A stretch of 64,000 bases of DNA from Tissierellales bacterium (lineage in GTDB: Bacteria > Bacillota > Clostridia > Tissierellales > Tissierellaceae), in contig JASLAT010000015.1 in NCBI GenBank assembly GCA_030146915.1, positions 50,570 through 114,569 of the forward strand, in the 5' to 3' direction. Shown in pieces: positions 26,064 through 35,314 of this stretch (the stretch's first letter is position 1; the number at the start of each line of letters is the position of its first letter). Below the pieces are notes generated by a model. It saw only the letters and a program-made list of their open reading frames with translations, was not told the DNA's origin and made no database searches. Position numbers and translations under genes: made by a program.

Positions 26064-27596
26064 ATGGAAAACTTATTTAAAGATAGTATAATACTATCTT
26101 CAGTCTATAGATTCTTGCTTTTCATCTATACAAAATTTCAAGAAAGCTATATTTACAAATTTTTTAATTATTTAAGTAAAAAATTCAATTATTTTTTATC
26201 ATATAGTAAATTTTGGACTTACTTTAAAGAAAGCGATTACTTAGATAAACTTTTAGAAAAAAGTTTTATTATAAACATTATAAATTTTTTAATTAATTTA
26301 CCTATTAAAATTACAAGGTTACTTTATATTAAATTCAAAAATTTTATAGATGTTAGCTTAACTCATAAAGTTATGCAGTTTTTATCTGAGAATATAACTA
26401 TTTTAATTGGCTTAGTACTAACTTTTACAATGATAGTCCCTGATAGTAAATGGTATAATATATATAGTGTAATTATGACATTTGGATTGTTGCTAGTTTT
26501 CATCTATAAAGCAACTATAAATCAATCTATTTCATTAGATATTAAAAAGCTTGATATTTCTTTTTTAATATTTATATCTGTAATATTAATATCAGGCTTT
26601 ATGTCAATATTTTTTAAAGATAGTTTAAACGATTTAATATTTTATATATTAATACTTATTACTATGATTATATTATTTAATTCAATTAATAGTAGTAAGG
26701 ATCTATCAAAGCTAGTCCATTTTATAGTAATAGCTACCAGCATTACAGCATTCTACGGACTTTATCAATGGAAGGTAGTTGGAATAGAAATTAATCCATC
26801 TCTTACAGATATTACTGTTAATCAAGGGATGGGTGGAAGAGTTTATTCAACTATGGGAAATCCCAATATATATGGCGAGCTTCTAGTTTTAACAATGCCA
26901 TTCTTTATAGCGGCCATATTAAATAGTAAAAAATATTATATTAAATTACTTTATTCTGGATTATATCTAATGACCTTAGTTATACTTTTAAAAACAGGAT
27001 CTAGGTCAGCTTGGGTAGCTTTTGCTTTTTCTTGGGGTACATTTATATTTTTTAAAGATAAACGTTTGCTGCCTATATTTTTATTATTAGGGATGTTCTT
27101 AATACCTTTTTTACCTAGTTCTATATATAATAGATTGTTAACTATAGTAAATCCTAACGATTCTTCTCTAAAGTATAGGAAAGCTATCTTAGAGCCTGCA
27201 ATGCCAATGTTAAGAGATTATTGGTTTACAGGTGTAGGTCTTGGAAGTAAAACCTTTAATGCTATCTACAAAAGATATAAAGATTTCACTTTAAAAACAG
27301 TTGCTCATAGTCATAATTTATTTTTACAAATATGGTTAGAATCTGGTATAGTAGCACTTCTATCATTTTTATGGTTAGGGTTTAGAATGGTCAAAAAAAC
27401 AAGTTATATAAAGAAAAATTCCTCAGAAATAGAGCTTATTAATATAAGCATAGCAGCAATGTCTGCTATAGCTGGTATAGTTATTATGGGATTTGCAGAT
27501 CATATATGGTTTTATAACCGAATTTTGTATGTTTTTTGGTTAGTAGCAAGTATAGTATTTATATCTTATAATATAACAAAAAAGATTAAACTTTAA
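26064..27596 (+). CDS. O-antigen ligase/polymerase-like membrane protein
   Basis: Polytopic membrane protein of 510 residues. An N-terminal region of about 115 residues rich in aromatic and basic residues precedes about ten membrane segments. The Wzy/WaaL-type domain is indicated by MGNPNIYGELLVL, a GSRSAWVAF segment near 315 and the periplasmic-loop motif GVGLGSKTFNAIYKRYKD followed by AHSHNLFLQIWLESG, which is the O-antigen ligase hallmark. The start at ATG 26064 has AAGGTG 6 bases upstream. It is likely to polymerise the secondary wall polysaccharide or transfer it to its carrier. It ends in the terminator shared with csaB. Confidence 0.82.
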   Translation: MENLFKDSIILSSVYRFLLFIYTKFQESYIYKFFNYLSKKFNYFLSYSKFWTYFKESDYLDKLLEKSFIINIINFLINLPIKITRLLYIKFKNFIDVSLTHKVMQFLSENITILIGLVLTFTMIVPDSKWYNIYSVIMTFGLLLVFIYKATINQSISLDIKKLDISFLIFISVILISGFMSIFFKDSLNDLIFYILILITMIILFNSINSSKDLSKLVHFIVIATSITAFYGLYQWKVVGIEINPSLTDITVNQGMGGRVYSTMGNPNIYGELLVLTMPFFIAAILNSKKYYIKLLYSGLYLMTLVILLKTGSRSAWVAFAFSWGTFIFFKDKRLLPIFLLLGMFLIPFLPSSIYNRLLTIVNPNDSSLKYRKAILEPAMPMLRDYWFTGVGLGSKTFNAIYKRYKDFTLKTVAHSHNLFLQIWLESGIVALLSFLWLGFRMVKKTSYIKKNSSEIELINISIAAMSAIAGIVIMGFADHIWFYNRILYVFWLVASIVFISYNITKKIKL

Positions 27597-27611
27597 AGTT
27601 TAATCTTTTTT
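27578..27611. terminator. Bidirectional terminator between the ligase-like gene and csaB
   Basis: A 34-base perfect palindrome centred at 27594/27595 with flanking A and T tracts. The plus-strand stop (27594-27596) is inside it and the csaB stop (27611-27613) touches its edge. Confidence 0.88.
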
Positions 27612-28702
27612 TATAGTAATTCTAAAGCTATTTCCACATTATTTAAAGCTTTGCTTCTTAATTTTTCATCTTGAATCTTAAGCTTATTAGATAACTCTTC
27701 TCTATTTTTATATACTATATCAACTTTTTCTTTTAAATCTTTAAAATTAATATCTTCTATATAAATATATTCATCTATTGCTAGACTTTTCAAAAGTCCT
27801 AATACTTTAGGATCATATATTAATCCTACAATTGGAACTTCCTGTGTAGCTGCATAAATAAGAGCATGTAATCTCATAGCAAGAATTATATCTAACTTCT
27901 CAATTACCCCCATTATTTCTTCTACACTATATCTTGATTTAAGTACATGTACATAATTACCATCTATTTTAGATATAATTTCTTCTGATATATATAAATC
28001 TTCAGGATAATGCATAGGTATTAAAAGTATATCTACATCATATTCACTTTTGATATACTTTATAACCTGTGTTATTACATCTATTACATTTTTATTATTC
28101 TTCCATTCTCTTATTGATATACCTATAAGATTTTTATTCACCGGGATATCTTCCTTTGTAAATATCTCCTTTACCCTACTATTACTACTAGCTTTTAATG
28201 TAAATACTGGGTCAGCTGTTACTTTTAGCTTTTTGTTCTTTACTCCTAAATCTTCTACAAATTTTTTAGATTCTTCATCTCTTAAAGTTATATAAGCAGC
28301 CTTATTTAATACTTTTCTTGTAAGATCTCTATTCAATTTTCCATCTATAGGCCCTATACCATTTGCATATACCATATAAGGTTTATTTAAAATGCTAGCT
28401 AATTTCATAGTAGCTAAATAATACCATAATGACCTACTACTAGTTACATCCTGTAGAAGACTTCCACCGCCTGATATAAATAAATCTGAGTTTTTTAAAG
28501 TCTTAGCTATCTTCAAGAAGTTAAATCTATTGATAGATTCTACACCATACATTTTTTTCGTTTTTTCAGGATCTTTAGATAAAACAACTATATCTATATC
28601 TTTAGCCATAGACTGCATATCATCTATAATGGCCTTTAAAATAGCATCATCACCACTATTATCAAAGCCATAATATCCAGATATTACAACTCTTTTAATC
28701 AT
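27611..28702 (-). CDS. csaB: Polysaccharide pyruvyl transferase CsaB
   Basis: Transfers pyruvate ketal groups onto secondary cell-wall polysaccharide, creating the ligand for SLH domains of S-layer proteins (known from Bacillus anthracis and Thermus). It has 363 residues: [20 protein letters not shown] at the N-terminus, [15 protein letters not shown] near 83, GIGPI near 117 and the [20 protein letters not shown] block near 278, all typical of the CsaB family. It overlaps the upstream glycosyltransferase by 8 bases. No SLH-domain protein is in this window, but this enzyme predicts some in the genome. Confidence 0.9.
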
Positions 28703-29834
28703 AGTGATTCTCCTTTTTATTATTTTCTAAAATTTTTTCATAAGCTTTTATATGGTCTTCTGCCATTTTTCTTGATGAGTAGTTTAGCTCAACTTTTTTA
28801 TAAAGATTATCTCCAAGCCTCTGTCTTAAAGTTGGATCTTCCGATAATTTAGCAATTTTTTCTCCCAAAGAAACATAATCTCTAACATCAACAAGATATC
28901 CGTTTTTACCATCTTCTATAAGTTTTACGAGCCCACCGACTCTTGTTGATATAATCGGTTTTTTCATATAAGCCCCCTCTAAAATTGCATAAGGGAATGA
29001 CTCACTAACTGAAGTTAAAGTGTTTATATCAAGTGCATTTAAAAATGAGTATACATCCTTGATATATCCTAAAAAATGTACCTTATCTTGAAGATTTAAA
29101 TCTAATGTAAGGTTCTCTAAATTCTCTCGTTCTCCACCATCTCCTGCTATTAGAAACTTTATATTAGGATTTATTTCCAAAGCATATTTAGCAGCTTTTA
29201 AAAAGGTTTCATGATCTTTTACTAAATCTAACCTAGCCATAATTCCTACTAAAACCTCTCCATTAAAAGGTATTTTATATTTTTTTAAAAAGTCCTCTTT
29301 ATTTAAGTAAGAAATATTTTGTTCTAAATTAATACCATTGTAAACCGTAAATATCCTATCCTTTTTAAATCCTCTAGATACGAGCATATCTTTAAAAGAA
29401 TCAGATACTGCTATAAAATATTTGAATCTTTTAAGAGCAAATGTATTTAAACTTGTAAATACAAATCTCTTATAAAGATTATCCTTAAAATCTAATTTAT
29501 AATCACTATGAATAGTTGTTATAAACGGTTTTTTTATTTTAAATCTTAAAAAAAGCGCAATAAAGTTAGCTCTAGCTCCATGACAATGAACTATATCATA
29601 ATTTTTGTCATTTACTTCTTTAGCTATTCTATCTACTACTGACATATCAGCCCTAGAGCTTTGTTCGTATACTTCTATATCAATTCCAGCTTCCTTAGCC
29701 TCATAGTAAAAACTATCTTTAATGAAACATATTATCTTAGCATCTATTAAATTATTAAAACCATGGAACAGAGACATTATATGAGTTTTAGCACCACCAG
29801 TGTCCCCTCCACTTATCAAATGAAGTACTTTCAT
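28695..29834 (-). CDS. Family 4 glycosyltransferase
   Basis: 379 residues, GT-B fold. [21 protein letters not shown] is the N-terminal glycine-rich loop. [15 protein letters not shown], the [16 protein letters not shown] donor-domain motif, [14 protein letters not shown] and [20 protein letters not shown] follow in order. The ATG lies after AAGGAGG. It is translationally coupled to csaB (8-base overlap), so its product probably adds sugars to the polymer that CsaB pyruvylates. Sugar specificity unknown. Confidence 0.88.
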
Positions 29835-29848
29835 TATTCCTCCTTATA

Positions 29849-30340
29849 TTACTGTATCTTATAATCTCCTCTAACCATGAAAAAAGTAGATGTTTGAGAG
29901 TAAACTCCCCTACCATCTGATCTTGGTATTATTAGAAGATGATTTTTTTGTACAGATTCGTTAGTGTCTAAATCCTTACCAGCTGTTATATCTGATATTC
30001 CACCTAATTCTGATCCTATCGCAGCTGCACGTCCAGATCTTAAAATTATCTCTGTTCCTGAATATCCTATTAAATATTGTCCCTTTTTAAGCTCTACTAT
30101 ACTAAGTTCATTAGAAAAACCACTATCTTCCTTATTAATAGGCTTTTGAATAGCCAACTCTTTCCTAACTTCTACAATACTATCATCTAAATACTTCTTA
30201 ACTTCGTCAATTTTGCTATCTACATAGGATTTACTAATTAAAGGATCCCTTTGGCTACCTGGCTCAGAAAAAACAACTTTTCCTGTAAAACCTATAAATA
30301 AAAGTCCTATAATTCCACCTAAAAATATCTTCCTTTTCAT
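29849..30340 (-). CDS. Small secreted or membrane-anchored protein of unknown function
   Basis: 163 residues with an N-terminal hydrophobic signal (KIFLGGIIGLLFIGFTGKVVF, about 4-24). Then come SEPGSQRDPLISKSYVD, a charged helical stretch, and a beta-rich C-terminal part (LIGYSGTEIILRSGRAAAIG). The start at ATG 30340 lies 5 bases after GAGGAGG; the upstream codons at 30361 have no ribosome binding site. I recognise similar clostridial proteins with a DPLxxKSYVD segment, but none with a known function. It lies 14 bases upstream of the glycosyltransferase-csaB pair, suggesting an envelope role. Confidence 0.6.
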   Translation of the reverse strand: MKRKIFLGGIIGLLFIGFTGKVVFSEPGSQRDPLISKSYVDSKIDEVKKYLDDSIVEVRKELAIQKPINKEDSGFSNELSIVELKKGQYLIGYSGTEIILRSGRAAAIGSELGGISDITAGKDLDTNESVQKNHLLIIPRSDGRGVYSQTSTFFMVRGDYKIQ

Positions 30341-30401
30341 AAAATCCTCCTCATTATACAAGAATTTAAACTTTGTAATCTAAACCATTATACTATAAAT
30401 T

Positions 30402-30443
30402 TAATAAAAAAATAAGCATTATGCAATGCTTATTTTTTTATTA
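30402..30443. terminator. Terminator of the alr-acpS-alr-mazEF run
   Basis: A hairpin with 18-bp arms (30403-30420 and 30425-30442) and an ATGC loop, with A/T tracts on both sides, lies 14 bases past the mazF-like stop (minus strand). It is symmetrical, so it could stop transcription from either side. Confidence 0.85.
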
Positions 30444-30456
30444 TATATGTAATTTA

Positions 30457-30795
30457 CTATAAACCAAGGCTAATTTCTAAAGAATCATCAACCTTTCTCA
30501 TCATTTTATCGTCGAATCTTCCAATTCTTTCTCGTAACCTTTTCTTATCAATAGTCCTAATCTGTTCCAGTAGAACAACCGAATCCTTTGGCAGACCAAA
30601 GGAAGCATTTATTTCCACATGGGTAGGTAATTTTGCTTTGTTAATTTTAGATGTTATAGCTGCTATTACCACAGTAGGACTGTATTTGTTGCCTATATTA
30701 TTTTGAATTACAAGTACCGGTCTAACACCGCCTTGTTCTGATCCTACTACCGGACTTAAATCAGCATAATATAGATCTCCTCTTTTCACCCTCAT
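30457..30795 (-). CDS. ndoA: MazF/NdoA-type endoribonuclease toxin
   Basis: 112 residues of the PemK/MazF fold, starting MRVKRGDLYYADLSPVVGSE and continuing GGVRPVLVIQNN. In the Bacillus enzyme (EndoA) the protein cleaves single-stranded RNA at UACAU. The Arg in the RP motif and Thr in AAITSKI are the expected active-site positions. It overlaps the preceding short antitoxin gene by 4 bases (ATGA), typical of toxin-antitoxin coupling. Position next to alr matches the Bacillus alr-ndoAI-ndoA order. Confidence 0.92.
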   Translation of the reverse strand: MRVKRGDLYYADLSPVVGSEQGGVRPVLVIQNNIGNKYSPTVVIAAITSKINKAKLPTHVEINASFGLPKDSVVLLEQIRTIDKKRLRERIGRFDDKMMRKVDDSLEISLGL

Positions 30796-30965
30796 TCTTT
30801 ACCACTTCCCATAATACTTTCTTCGTAATTTTTAAAATCTTTGTAATCTTCCTCTAACCCAAACTCTGATAGTTCAAGATTTATATCTGCCATTATCTTA
30901 TACCCATTAACTATATCTTTCAATAATTTTTCCTCAATTAACTGTTCATACTTGCATTTCCCCAC
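30792..30965 (-). CDS. Short EndoAI/MazE-like antitoxin without a DNA-binding domain
   Basis: About 57 residues. The segment IVNGYKIMADINLELSEFG resembles the C-terminal toxin-binding part of Bacillus EndoAI (GYMEMAKINLNIS...). The N-terminal ribbon-helix-helix of MazE/EndoAI (about 45 residues) is absent, and the upstream sequence is the intact end of alr, so it is not simply frameshifted away. I favour the GTG at 30965, 8 bases after GGGAG; a TTG at 30980 would contain the ribosome binding site. It can plausibly neutralise the toxin but should not bind its own operator. The homology is short, so family assignment rests partly on position. Confidence 0.65.
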   Translation of the reverse strand: MGKCKYEQLIEEKLLKDIVNGYKIMADINLELSEFGLEEDYKDFKNYEESIMGSGKE

Positions 30966-30989
30966 ATTATTCTCTCCCAAACTGGAAAT

Positions 30990-32162
30990 TTAATCTAGAA
31001 CATAATCTACAAGCTCAACTACCTCTCCATCTTTAATATAAACCCTTGCTACTCTTCTTCCTATTAAAGTAGCTAATTCATAATTTATAGTAGACACATA
31101 TTTTGCTAATTCATCTATAGTTGGTTCTCCTAAACTGCCATCGCCAAATAGTATTACTTCATCTTCTTGTTTTACATCTTTTATATCAGTAAGGTCAATC
31201 ATAGTTTGATCCATGCACACTCTACCTAATATTTTAGCTCTCTTACCACCAACTAATACATCCGCCTGATTAGAAAGAAGTCTTGAGTAACCATCTGCAT
31301 ACCCTATTGGTATTGTTCCTATTTTAGATTCTTTATCTACAATATGAGTTTGCCCATAGCCAATTCCTGTTCCTTTATCTACAGTTTTAATATGTGATAA
31401 TTTAGTTTTTAATGTCATAACTGGTTTTAAATTTAAATTATCTTTAATTACCTCATCTGAAGGATAAAGACCATATAATATGATACCTGCTCTAACCATA
31501 TCTAAGTTATATTCAGGCAAATCCATAATAGATGCACTATTTGATACATGTTTTGTTGGAATGTTTATACCTTTAGCTTCTACAGCATCTATTATATCTT
31601 TATATCTATTATATTGATCATTTGTAAAGCTCTTATCTTTACTATCAGCTGTAGCAAAGTGTGTAAAAGCTCCATCTATCTCTATCCCATTTAATTTTGA
31701 TATTTTTACTATTTCTTCTACATCTTCAAGTTTTCTATAACCTATTCTAGACATTCCTGTATCGATTTTTATGTGTACTTTAATAGTTTTTTCATATTCT
31801 ATAGCTAATTTAGATAAAATCTCAGCTTGTCTATAGTTATATATAGTTTGGGTTAAATCATATTTAACAACAAGTTCTAGATCAGAATCTTGAGTATACC
31901 CTAAAATTAAAATATCAGAAGTTATTCCTGACTCCCTAAGTTCTATAGCCTCCCTTATTGTAGCAACAGCTAAAGCATCTACTCCATTTTCTAGTAAAAC
32001 CTTAGCAAAAACTACGGCTCCATGACCATAAGCATTAGCCTTTATAACTCCCATAATTTTTGTTTCTTCCCTAACGATTTTTCTGATATTTTTAACATTG
32101 TAAATAAGATTATCTAAATTAACTTCTGCCCATAACGGTCCATATTTAACATTTTTACCCAT
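30990..32162 (-). CDS. alr: Alanine racemase (first of two paralogues)
   Basis: PLP enzyme giving D-alanine for peptidoglycan. It has 390 residues; VIKANAYGHGA near 38 carries the PLP-binding Lys, THFATADSKD and HVSNSAS lie mid-protein, GIGYGQTHI near 262 holds the catalytic Tyr, and CMDQTMID near 310 and RRVARVYIKDG near the end follow. The start is ATG 32162, 6 bases after GGGAGG; the upstream ATG at 32177 overlaps that site. It lies next to the mazEF-like pair, as in Bacillus. This copy is the more canonical of the two racemases here. Confidence 0.95.
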   Translation of the reverse strand: MGKNVKYGPLWAEVNLDNLIYNVKNIRKIVREETKIMGVIKANAYGHGAVVFAKVLLENGVDALAVATIREAIELRESGITSDILILGYTQDSDLELVVKYDLTQTIYNYRQAEILSKLAIEYEKTIKVHIKIDTGMSRIGYRKLEDVEEIVKISKLNGIEIDGAFTHFATADSKDKSFTNDQYNRYKDIIDAVEAKGINIPTKHVSNSASIMDLPEYNLDMVRAGIILYGLYPSDEVIKDNLNLKPVMTLKTKLSHIKTVDKGTGIGYGQTHIVDKESKIGTIPIGYADGYSRLLSNQADVLVGGKRAKILGRVCMDQTMIDLTDIKDVKQEDEVILFGDGSLGEPTIDELAKYVSTINYELATLIGRRVARVYIKDGEVVELVDYVLD

Positions 32163-32193
32163 GATAATACCTCCCATAGTATTAATAAAATAA

Positions 32194-32574
32194 TTATTTT
32201 CTTTGAAAACCTGTTACAAAAGCAATTGCATATCTTTTCTCATGAGATATAGATAAACTAAGTTGTAAGATACCAAACCTTTTTCTTACCTCTTCCGATA
32301 TATTAACAATCGGTTTGCCAAAACTATCATAAGTTATTTGCATGTCCTTAAAAGAGACCCTACCTATCCCTGTTCCTATTGCTTTACTAATGGCTTCTTT
32401 AGATGCAAATAACCCTGCTATATTCTCACTCCTATAACCCTTAGATTTTATAGTGGATATTTCTATTTCTGTAAAAACTTTATTTAAAAATAAATCTCTC
32501 TTCCCCTCTAAAATCTTTTCTATCCTTAAGATATCTACAATATCTACACCGTTAATTAAAGTATAATCAATCAT
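32194..32574 (-). CDS. acpS: Holo-[acyl-carrier-protein] synthase
   Basis: Transfers 4'-phosphopantetheine from CoA to the acyl carrier protein. It is 126 residues, as usual for AcpS. GVDIVDILRIEKIL near 9 carries the Mg-binding Asp, and FASKEAISKAIGTG near 57 the conserved Glu and Lys; SLSISHEKRYAIAFV ends the core. It lies between two alanine racemase genes, 31 bases before alr. AcpS-Alr neighbourhood is common in Firmicutes; the second racemase is the unusual element. Confidence 0.95.
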   Translation of the reverse strand: MIDYTLINGVDIVDILRIEKILEGKRDLFLNKVFTEIEISTIKSKGYRSENIAGLFASKEAISKAIGTGIGRVSFKDMQITYDSFGKPIVNISEEVRKRFGILQLSLSISHEKRYAIAFVTGFQRK

Positions 32575-32585
32575 ACTAACCTCTT

Positions 32586-33722
32586 TTAATCTTTTAATAA
32601 ATAATAATCTACATAAGAAATAGATTTATTTTTTATATAAACTCTTGGTACTCTTCTAGCCATTACAGTTGGCCATTTAATATCTATTTTATCCTGATCA
32701 TTATAATCAAATAAGGTAACTATTTCACCAATCTCTAAACCTTCAATCTTAGTTACGTCAAGCATTGTTTGATCCATACAGATATTACCAATAACTGGTG
32801 CTTCTAGATTCCTGATCTTCGGTTTAATTATTTCGGGTATTTCATTTAAATATCCATCTGCATAGCCTATAGGTATAGTTGCAACTTTCATATCTTTATC
32901 TGCAATATAACCTCTACTATAACCTACATAGTCACCCTTTTTTATAAACTTAACATCTGCTATCCTGGTTTTTAAACTAGAGCTAACTTTTAAGTCTAAT
33001 TTTGACTTATCTACATTATAAGGATAAAGCCCATATAAAATTATTCCTGCCCTAACCATATCTAGTTTATAACTTTCAAGATCTATAATCCCACCACTAT
33101 TTGATATATGTCTAAGTTTAAAATAAATCTTTTCTTCTTCAAGTCTTTTTAGAAAAGTAATAAATCTTTTATATTGATTATGACAAAGCGATTTATCACT
33201 ATTTTCTGCATCCATAAAGTGAGAAAACACACCTTCAACTTCAAGGTTTTTTAAAGAAAATATACTTTTTATACTAGTTACAGAATCTTCATTAGTCTGA
33301 AATCCTAATCTAGACATACCTGTATCAATTTTTATATGTACTTTAGCTACCGCATTTAAACTTTCAGCTGCTTTTGACAACTTTAATGCCTGATCATAGC
33401 TATATATAGTTTGTGTTATATTATTATTTATAATATGTTTAGGGTCTGATTCACCCATATATCCTAGAATTAAAATAGGTAGTTTAATATGAGATGCCCT
33501 TAGTTCTAAAGCTTCTATAAGAGTTGCAACAGCTAGGTAGTCATATCCTATCTCTTCCATCTCCCTTGCAATGAAAGTAGAACCAATTCCATACCCATCT
33601 GCCTTTATAACTCCACATAAGTCAACATCTTTATTATAACTTCTTATATTTTTTAAGTTATACCTTAAATTTTCCACATCTATCTCTAGCCAGCTAGGAC
33701 GTAAAATACTATTATAATCCAC
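32586..33722 (-). CDS. Alanine racemase paralogue (second copy, divergent)
   Basis: 378 residues, a full-length Alr fold. The PLP Lys is in VIKADGYGIGS near 39, where the usual ANAYGHG histidine is replaced. HISNSGG, MVRAGIILYGLYP, the Tyr-containing YVGYSRGYI and CMDQTMLD are kept. The usual YE(L/I) segment before RRVPRVYIKN reads KWPTVMA. These changes near the active-site entrance may alter substrate range (serine or another amino acid), but this is inference. It starts with GTG at 33722 after AAGGAGGGG and is first in the alr-acpS-alr-mazEF run. Confidence 0.85.
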   Translation of the reverse strand: MDYNSILRPSWLEIDVENLRYNLKNIRSYNKDVDLCGVIKADGYGIGSTFIAREMEEIGYDYLAVATLIEALELRASHIKLPILILGYMGESDPKHIINNNITQTIYSYDQALKLSKAAESLNAVAKVHIKIDTGMSRLGFQTNEDSVTSIKSIFSLKNLEVEGVFSHFMDAENSDKSLCHNQYKRFITFLKRLEEEKIYFKLRHISNSGGIIDLESYKLDMVRAGIILYGLYPYNVDKSKLDLKVSSSLKTRIADVKFIKKGDYVGYSRGYIADKDMKVATIPIGYADGYLNEIPEIIKPKIRNLEAPVIGNICMDQTMLDVTKIEGLEIGEIVTLFDYNDQDKIDIKWPTVMARRVPRVYIKNKSISYVDYYLLKD

Positions 33723-33813
33723 CTTATCCCCTCCTTAGTTGTTAGTCCCCTATATTACACTATATCATATATTAATTCATTTATATATATTTTTTACCCT
33801 TGAATATACAGAT

Positions 33814-33846
33814 AAAAAATATTCACCCTTTTGGGTGAATATTTTA
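33814..33846 (-). terminator. Terminator at the end of the pyr operon
   Basis: AAATATTCACCC and GGGTGAATATTT pair over 12 bp around an AAAA loop (minus strand), followed by a T run. The pyrE stop codon (33844-33846) lies at the base of the stem. Confidence 0.88.
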
Positions 33847-34407
33847 CTTTTTCTTAAATTTTCTACTTCCTGGTTTAACAATATCTAAACCTTCCTTACA
33901 TAAAGGACATTCTTCACTATCATAAGTATTTATATAAACTTTTGTTGCAGAATATAAAGGATAATCTAATTCCTTGCTAGTCCTGTCTACTAAAGATGCT
34001 ATAGCTACTACCTCTCCGCCAAACTTTTCTACAGCTTCTATAGCTTCATAAGCAGATTTACCTGTAGTTACAACATCCTCTGCTATTAGTATCCTTTCCC
34101 CTTCATTTATTTCAAAACCTCTTCTTAAAGTCATTATACCATTTTCTCTTTCAGTAAATATCGCTGGTTTATTTAACTGTCTTCCCAGTTCATAAGCTAC
34201 AATTATTCCACCCATAGCAGGGCCAACTACCTTATCAATCTTTAATTTTTTTAAATCTTTTATTATAGTTCCCAATGCTTTTTCAGCCATATGTGGATTT
34301 TGTAAAAGTTTAGCACACTGTACATAACCATCGCTATGTTTACCTGAGGATAATAAAAAATGTCCTTCTAACAAAGCATCTGACTTTTTAAGTAAATCTA
34401 TAACCAT
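33844..34407 (-). CDS. pyrE: Orotate phosphoribosyltransferase
   Basis: Converts orotate and PRPP to OMP. It has 187 residues. The PRPP-binding motif ILIAEDVVTTGKSAYEAI near 108 is decisive, and VVGPAMGGIIVAYEL near 58 is typical. It is last gene of pyrBICFKDE, 10 bases after pyrD; the ATG follows AGGAGGA. Confidence 0.95.
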   Translation of the reverse strand: MVIDLLKKSDALLEGHFLLSSGKHSDGYVQCAKLLQNPHMAEKALGTIIKDLKKLKIDKVVGPAMGGIIVAYELGRQLNKPAIFTERENGIMTLRRGFEINEGERILIAEDVVTTGKSAYEAIEAVEKFGGEVVAIASLVDRTSKELDYPLYSATKVYINTYDSEECPLCKEGLDIVKPGSRKFKKK

Positions 34408-34417
34408 AATATTCCTC

Positions 34418-35314
34418 CTATATTATACCTCTTATCTCATCAAGAGATTTTATATTTTCATCTAACATAAACTTATCTATGCCTTTTATTATATCAACTA
34501 TCAAGTCAGGCTTTACAAAGTTTGCACTTCCTACTTGAACAGCACTAGCACCTGCCATTATATATTCTATAGCATCTTCATAATTCATAATTCCACCTAA
34601 ACCAATTACAGGTATTTCAACAGAATTTGTAACTTCCCATACCATTCTAAGAGCAATAGGCTTTATTGCGGGACCTGATAATCCAGCTGTCTTATTTTTA
34701 AATACAGGCTGTCTTTTATAAATATCAATTGCCATAGCATTGAAAGTATTCACTAATGATATGGCATCTGCACCTGCTTTTTCACATGCTAAAGCCATCT
34801 CTTTTATATTTTCAGCATTAGGTGATAATTTTACCACCATAGGCTTATCTAAAACTTTTCTAACTTCACTAACAACTTTGTATGCAGTATCAGTTTTGAT
34901 TCCAAAGGCCATTCCACCTGCCTTTACATTGGGACAAGATATATTTAATTCAATCATATGAACATCTGTCTCATTTAAAAGCTTAGCTCCTTCAATATAG
35001 TCTTCTAAAGTAGACCCTCCTAAATTAGCCATTATAACAGTATCTTGCTCCATTAAATAGTCTAAATCTTCATCTATAAAAGCCTGTACTCCATCATTCT
35101 GTAAACCAATACTATTCATCATACCACTACTGGTTTCATGCAACCTTACTCCTTTATTACCATCTTGTTTATTAAGGGTTAGACCAGTAGTAGATATTCC
35201 CCCTAAAATTGATAAATCTATATATTCACTATATTCTCTACCAACAGAGAATGTACCAGATGCTGCTATTACTGGATTTTTAAATTCTATACCTGCTATA
35301 TTTACTTTAGTCAT
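34418..35314 (-). CDS. pyrD: Dihydroorotate dehydrogenase, class 1B catalytic subunit
   Basis: FMN enzyme oxidising dihydroorotate to orotate; the class 1B form works with PyrK and uses NAD. It has 298 residues. NISCPNVKAGGMAFG near 124 carries the class 1 Cys catalytic base region, followed by VKLSPNAENI, NTFNAMAID, GLGGIMNYEDAIEYIMAGA and QVGSANF. Overlaps pyrK by 8 bases, consistent with a stoichiometric complex. Confidence 0.95.
   Translation of the reverse strand: MTKVNIAGIEFKNPVIAASGTFSVGREYSEYIDLSILGGISTTGLTLNKQDGNKGVRLHETSSGMMNSIGLQNDGVQAFIDEDLDYLMEQDTVIMANLGGSTLEDYIEGAKLLNETDVHMIELNISCPNVKAGGMAFGIKTDTAYKVVSEVRKVLDKPMVVKLSPNAENIKEMALACEKAGADAISLVNTFNAMAIDIYKRQPVFKNKTAGLSGPAIKPIALRMVWEVTNSVEIPVIGLGGIMNYEDAIEYIMAGASAVQVGSANFVKPDLIVDIIKGIDKFMLDENIKSLDEIRGII

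Noticed and set aside
30792..30989. Frameshifted full-length MazE antitoxin
   Set aside because: The upstream sequence in that frame and others is the intact C-terminus of alanine racemase; no ribbon-helix-helix segment can be recovered by a shift.
33723..33813. Defined promoter for the alr-acpS-alr run
   Set aside because: Several TATAAT-like and TAATAT-like words occur, but none has a convincing -35 at 16-18 bases, so no promoter was called.
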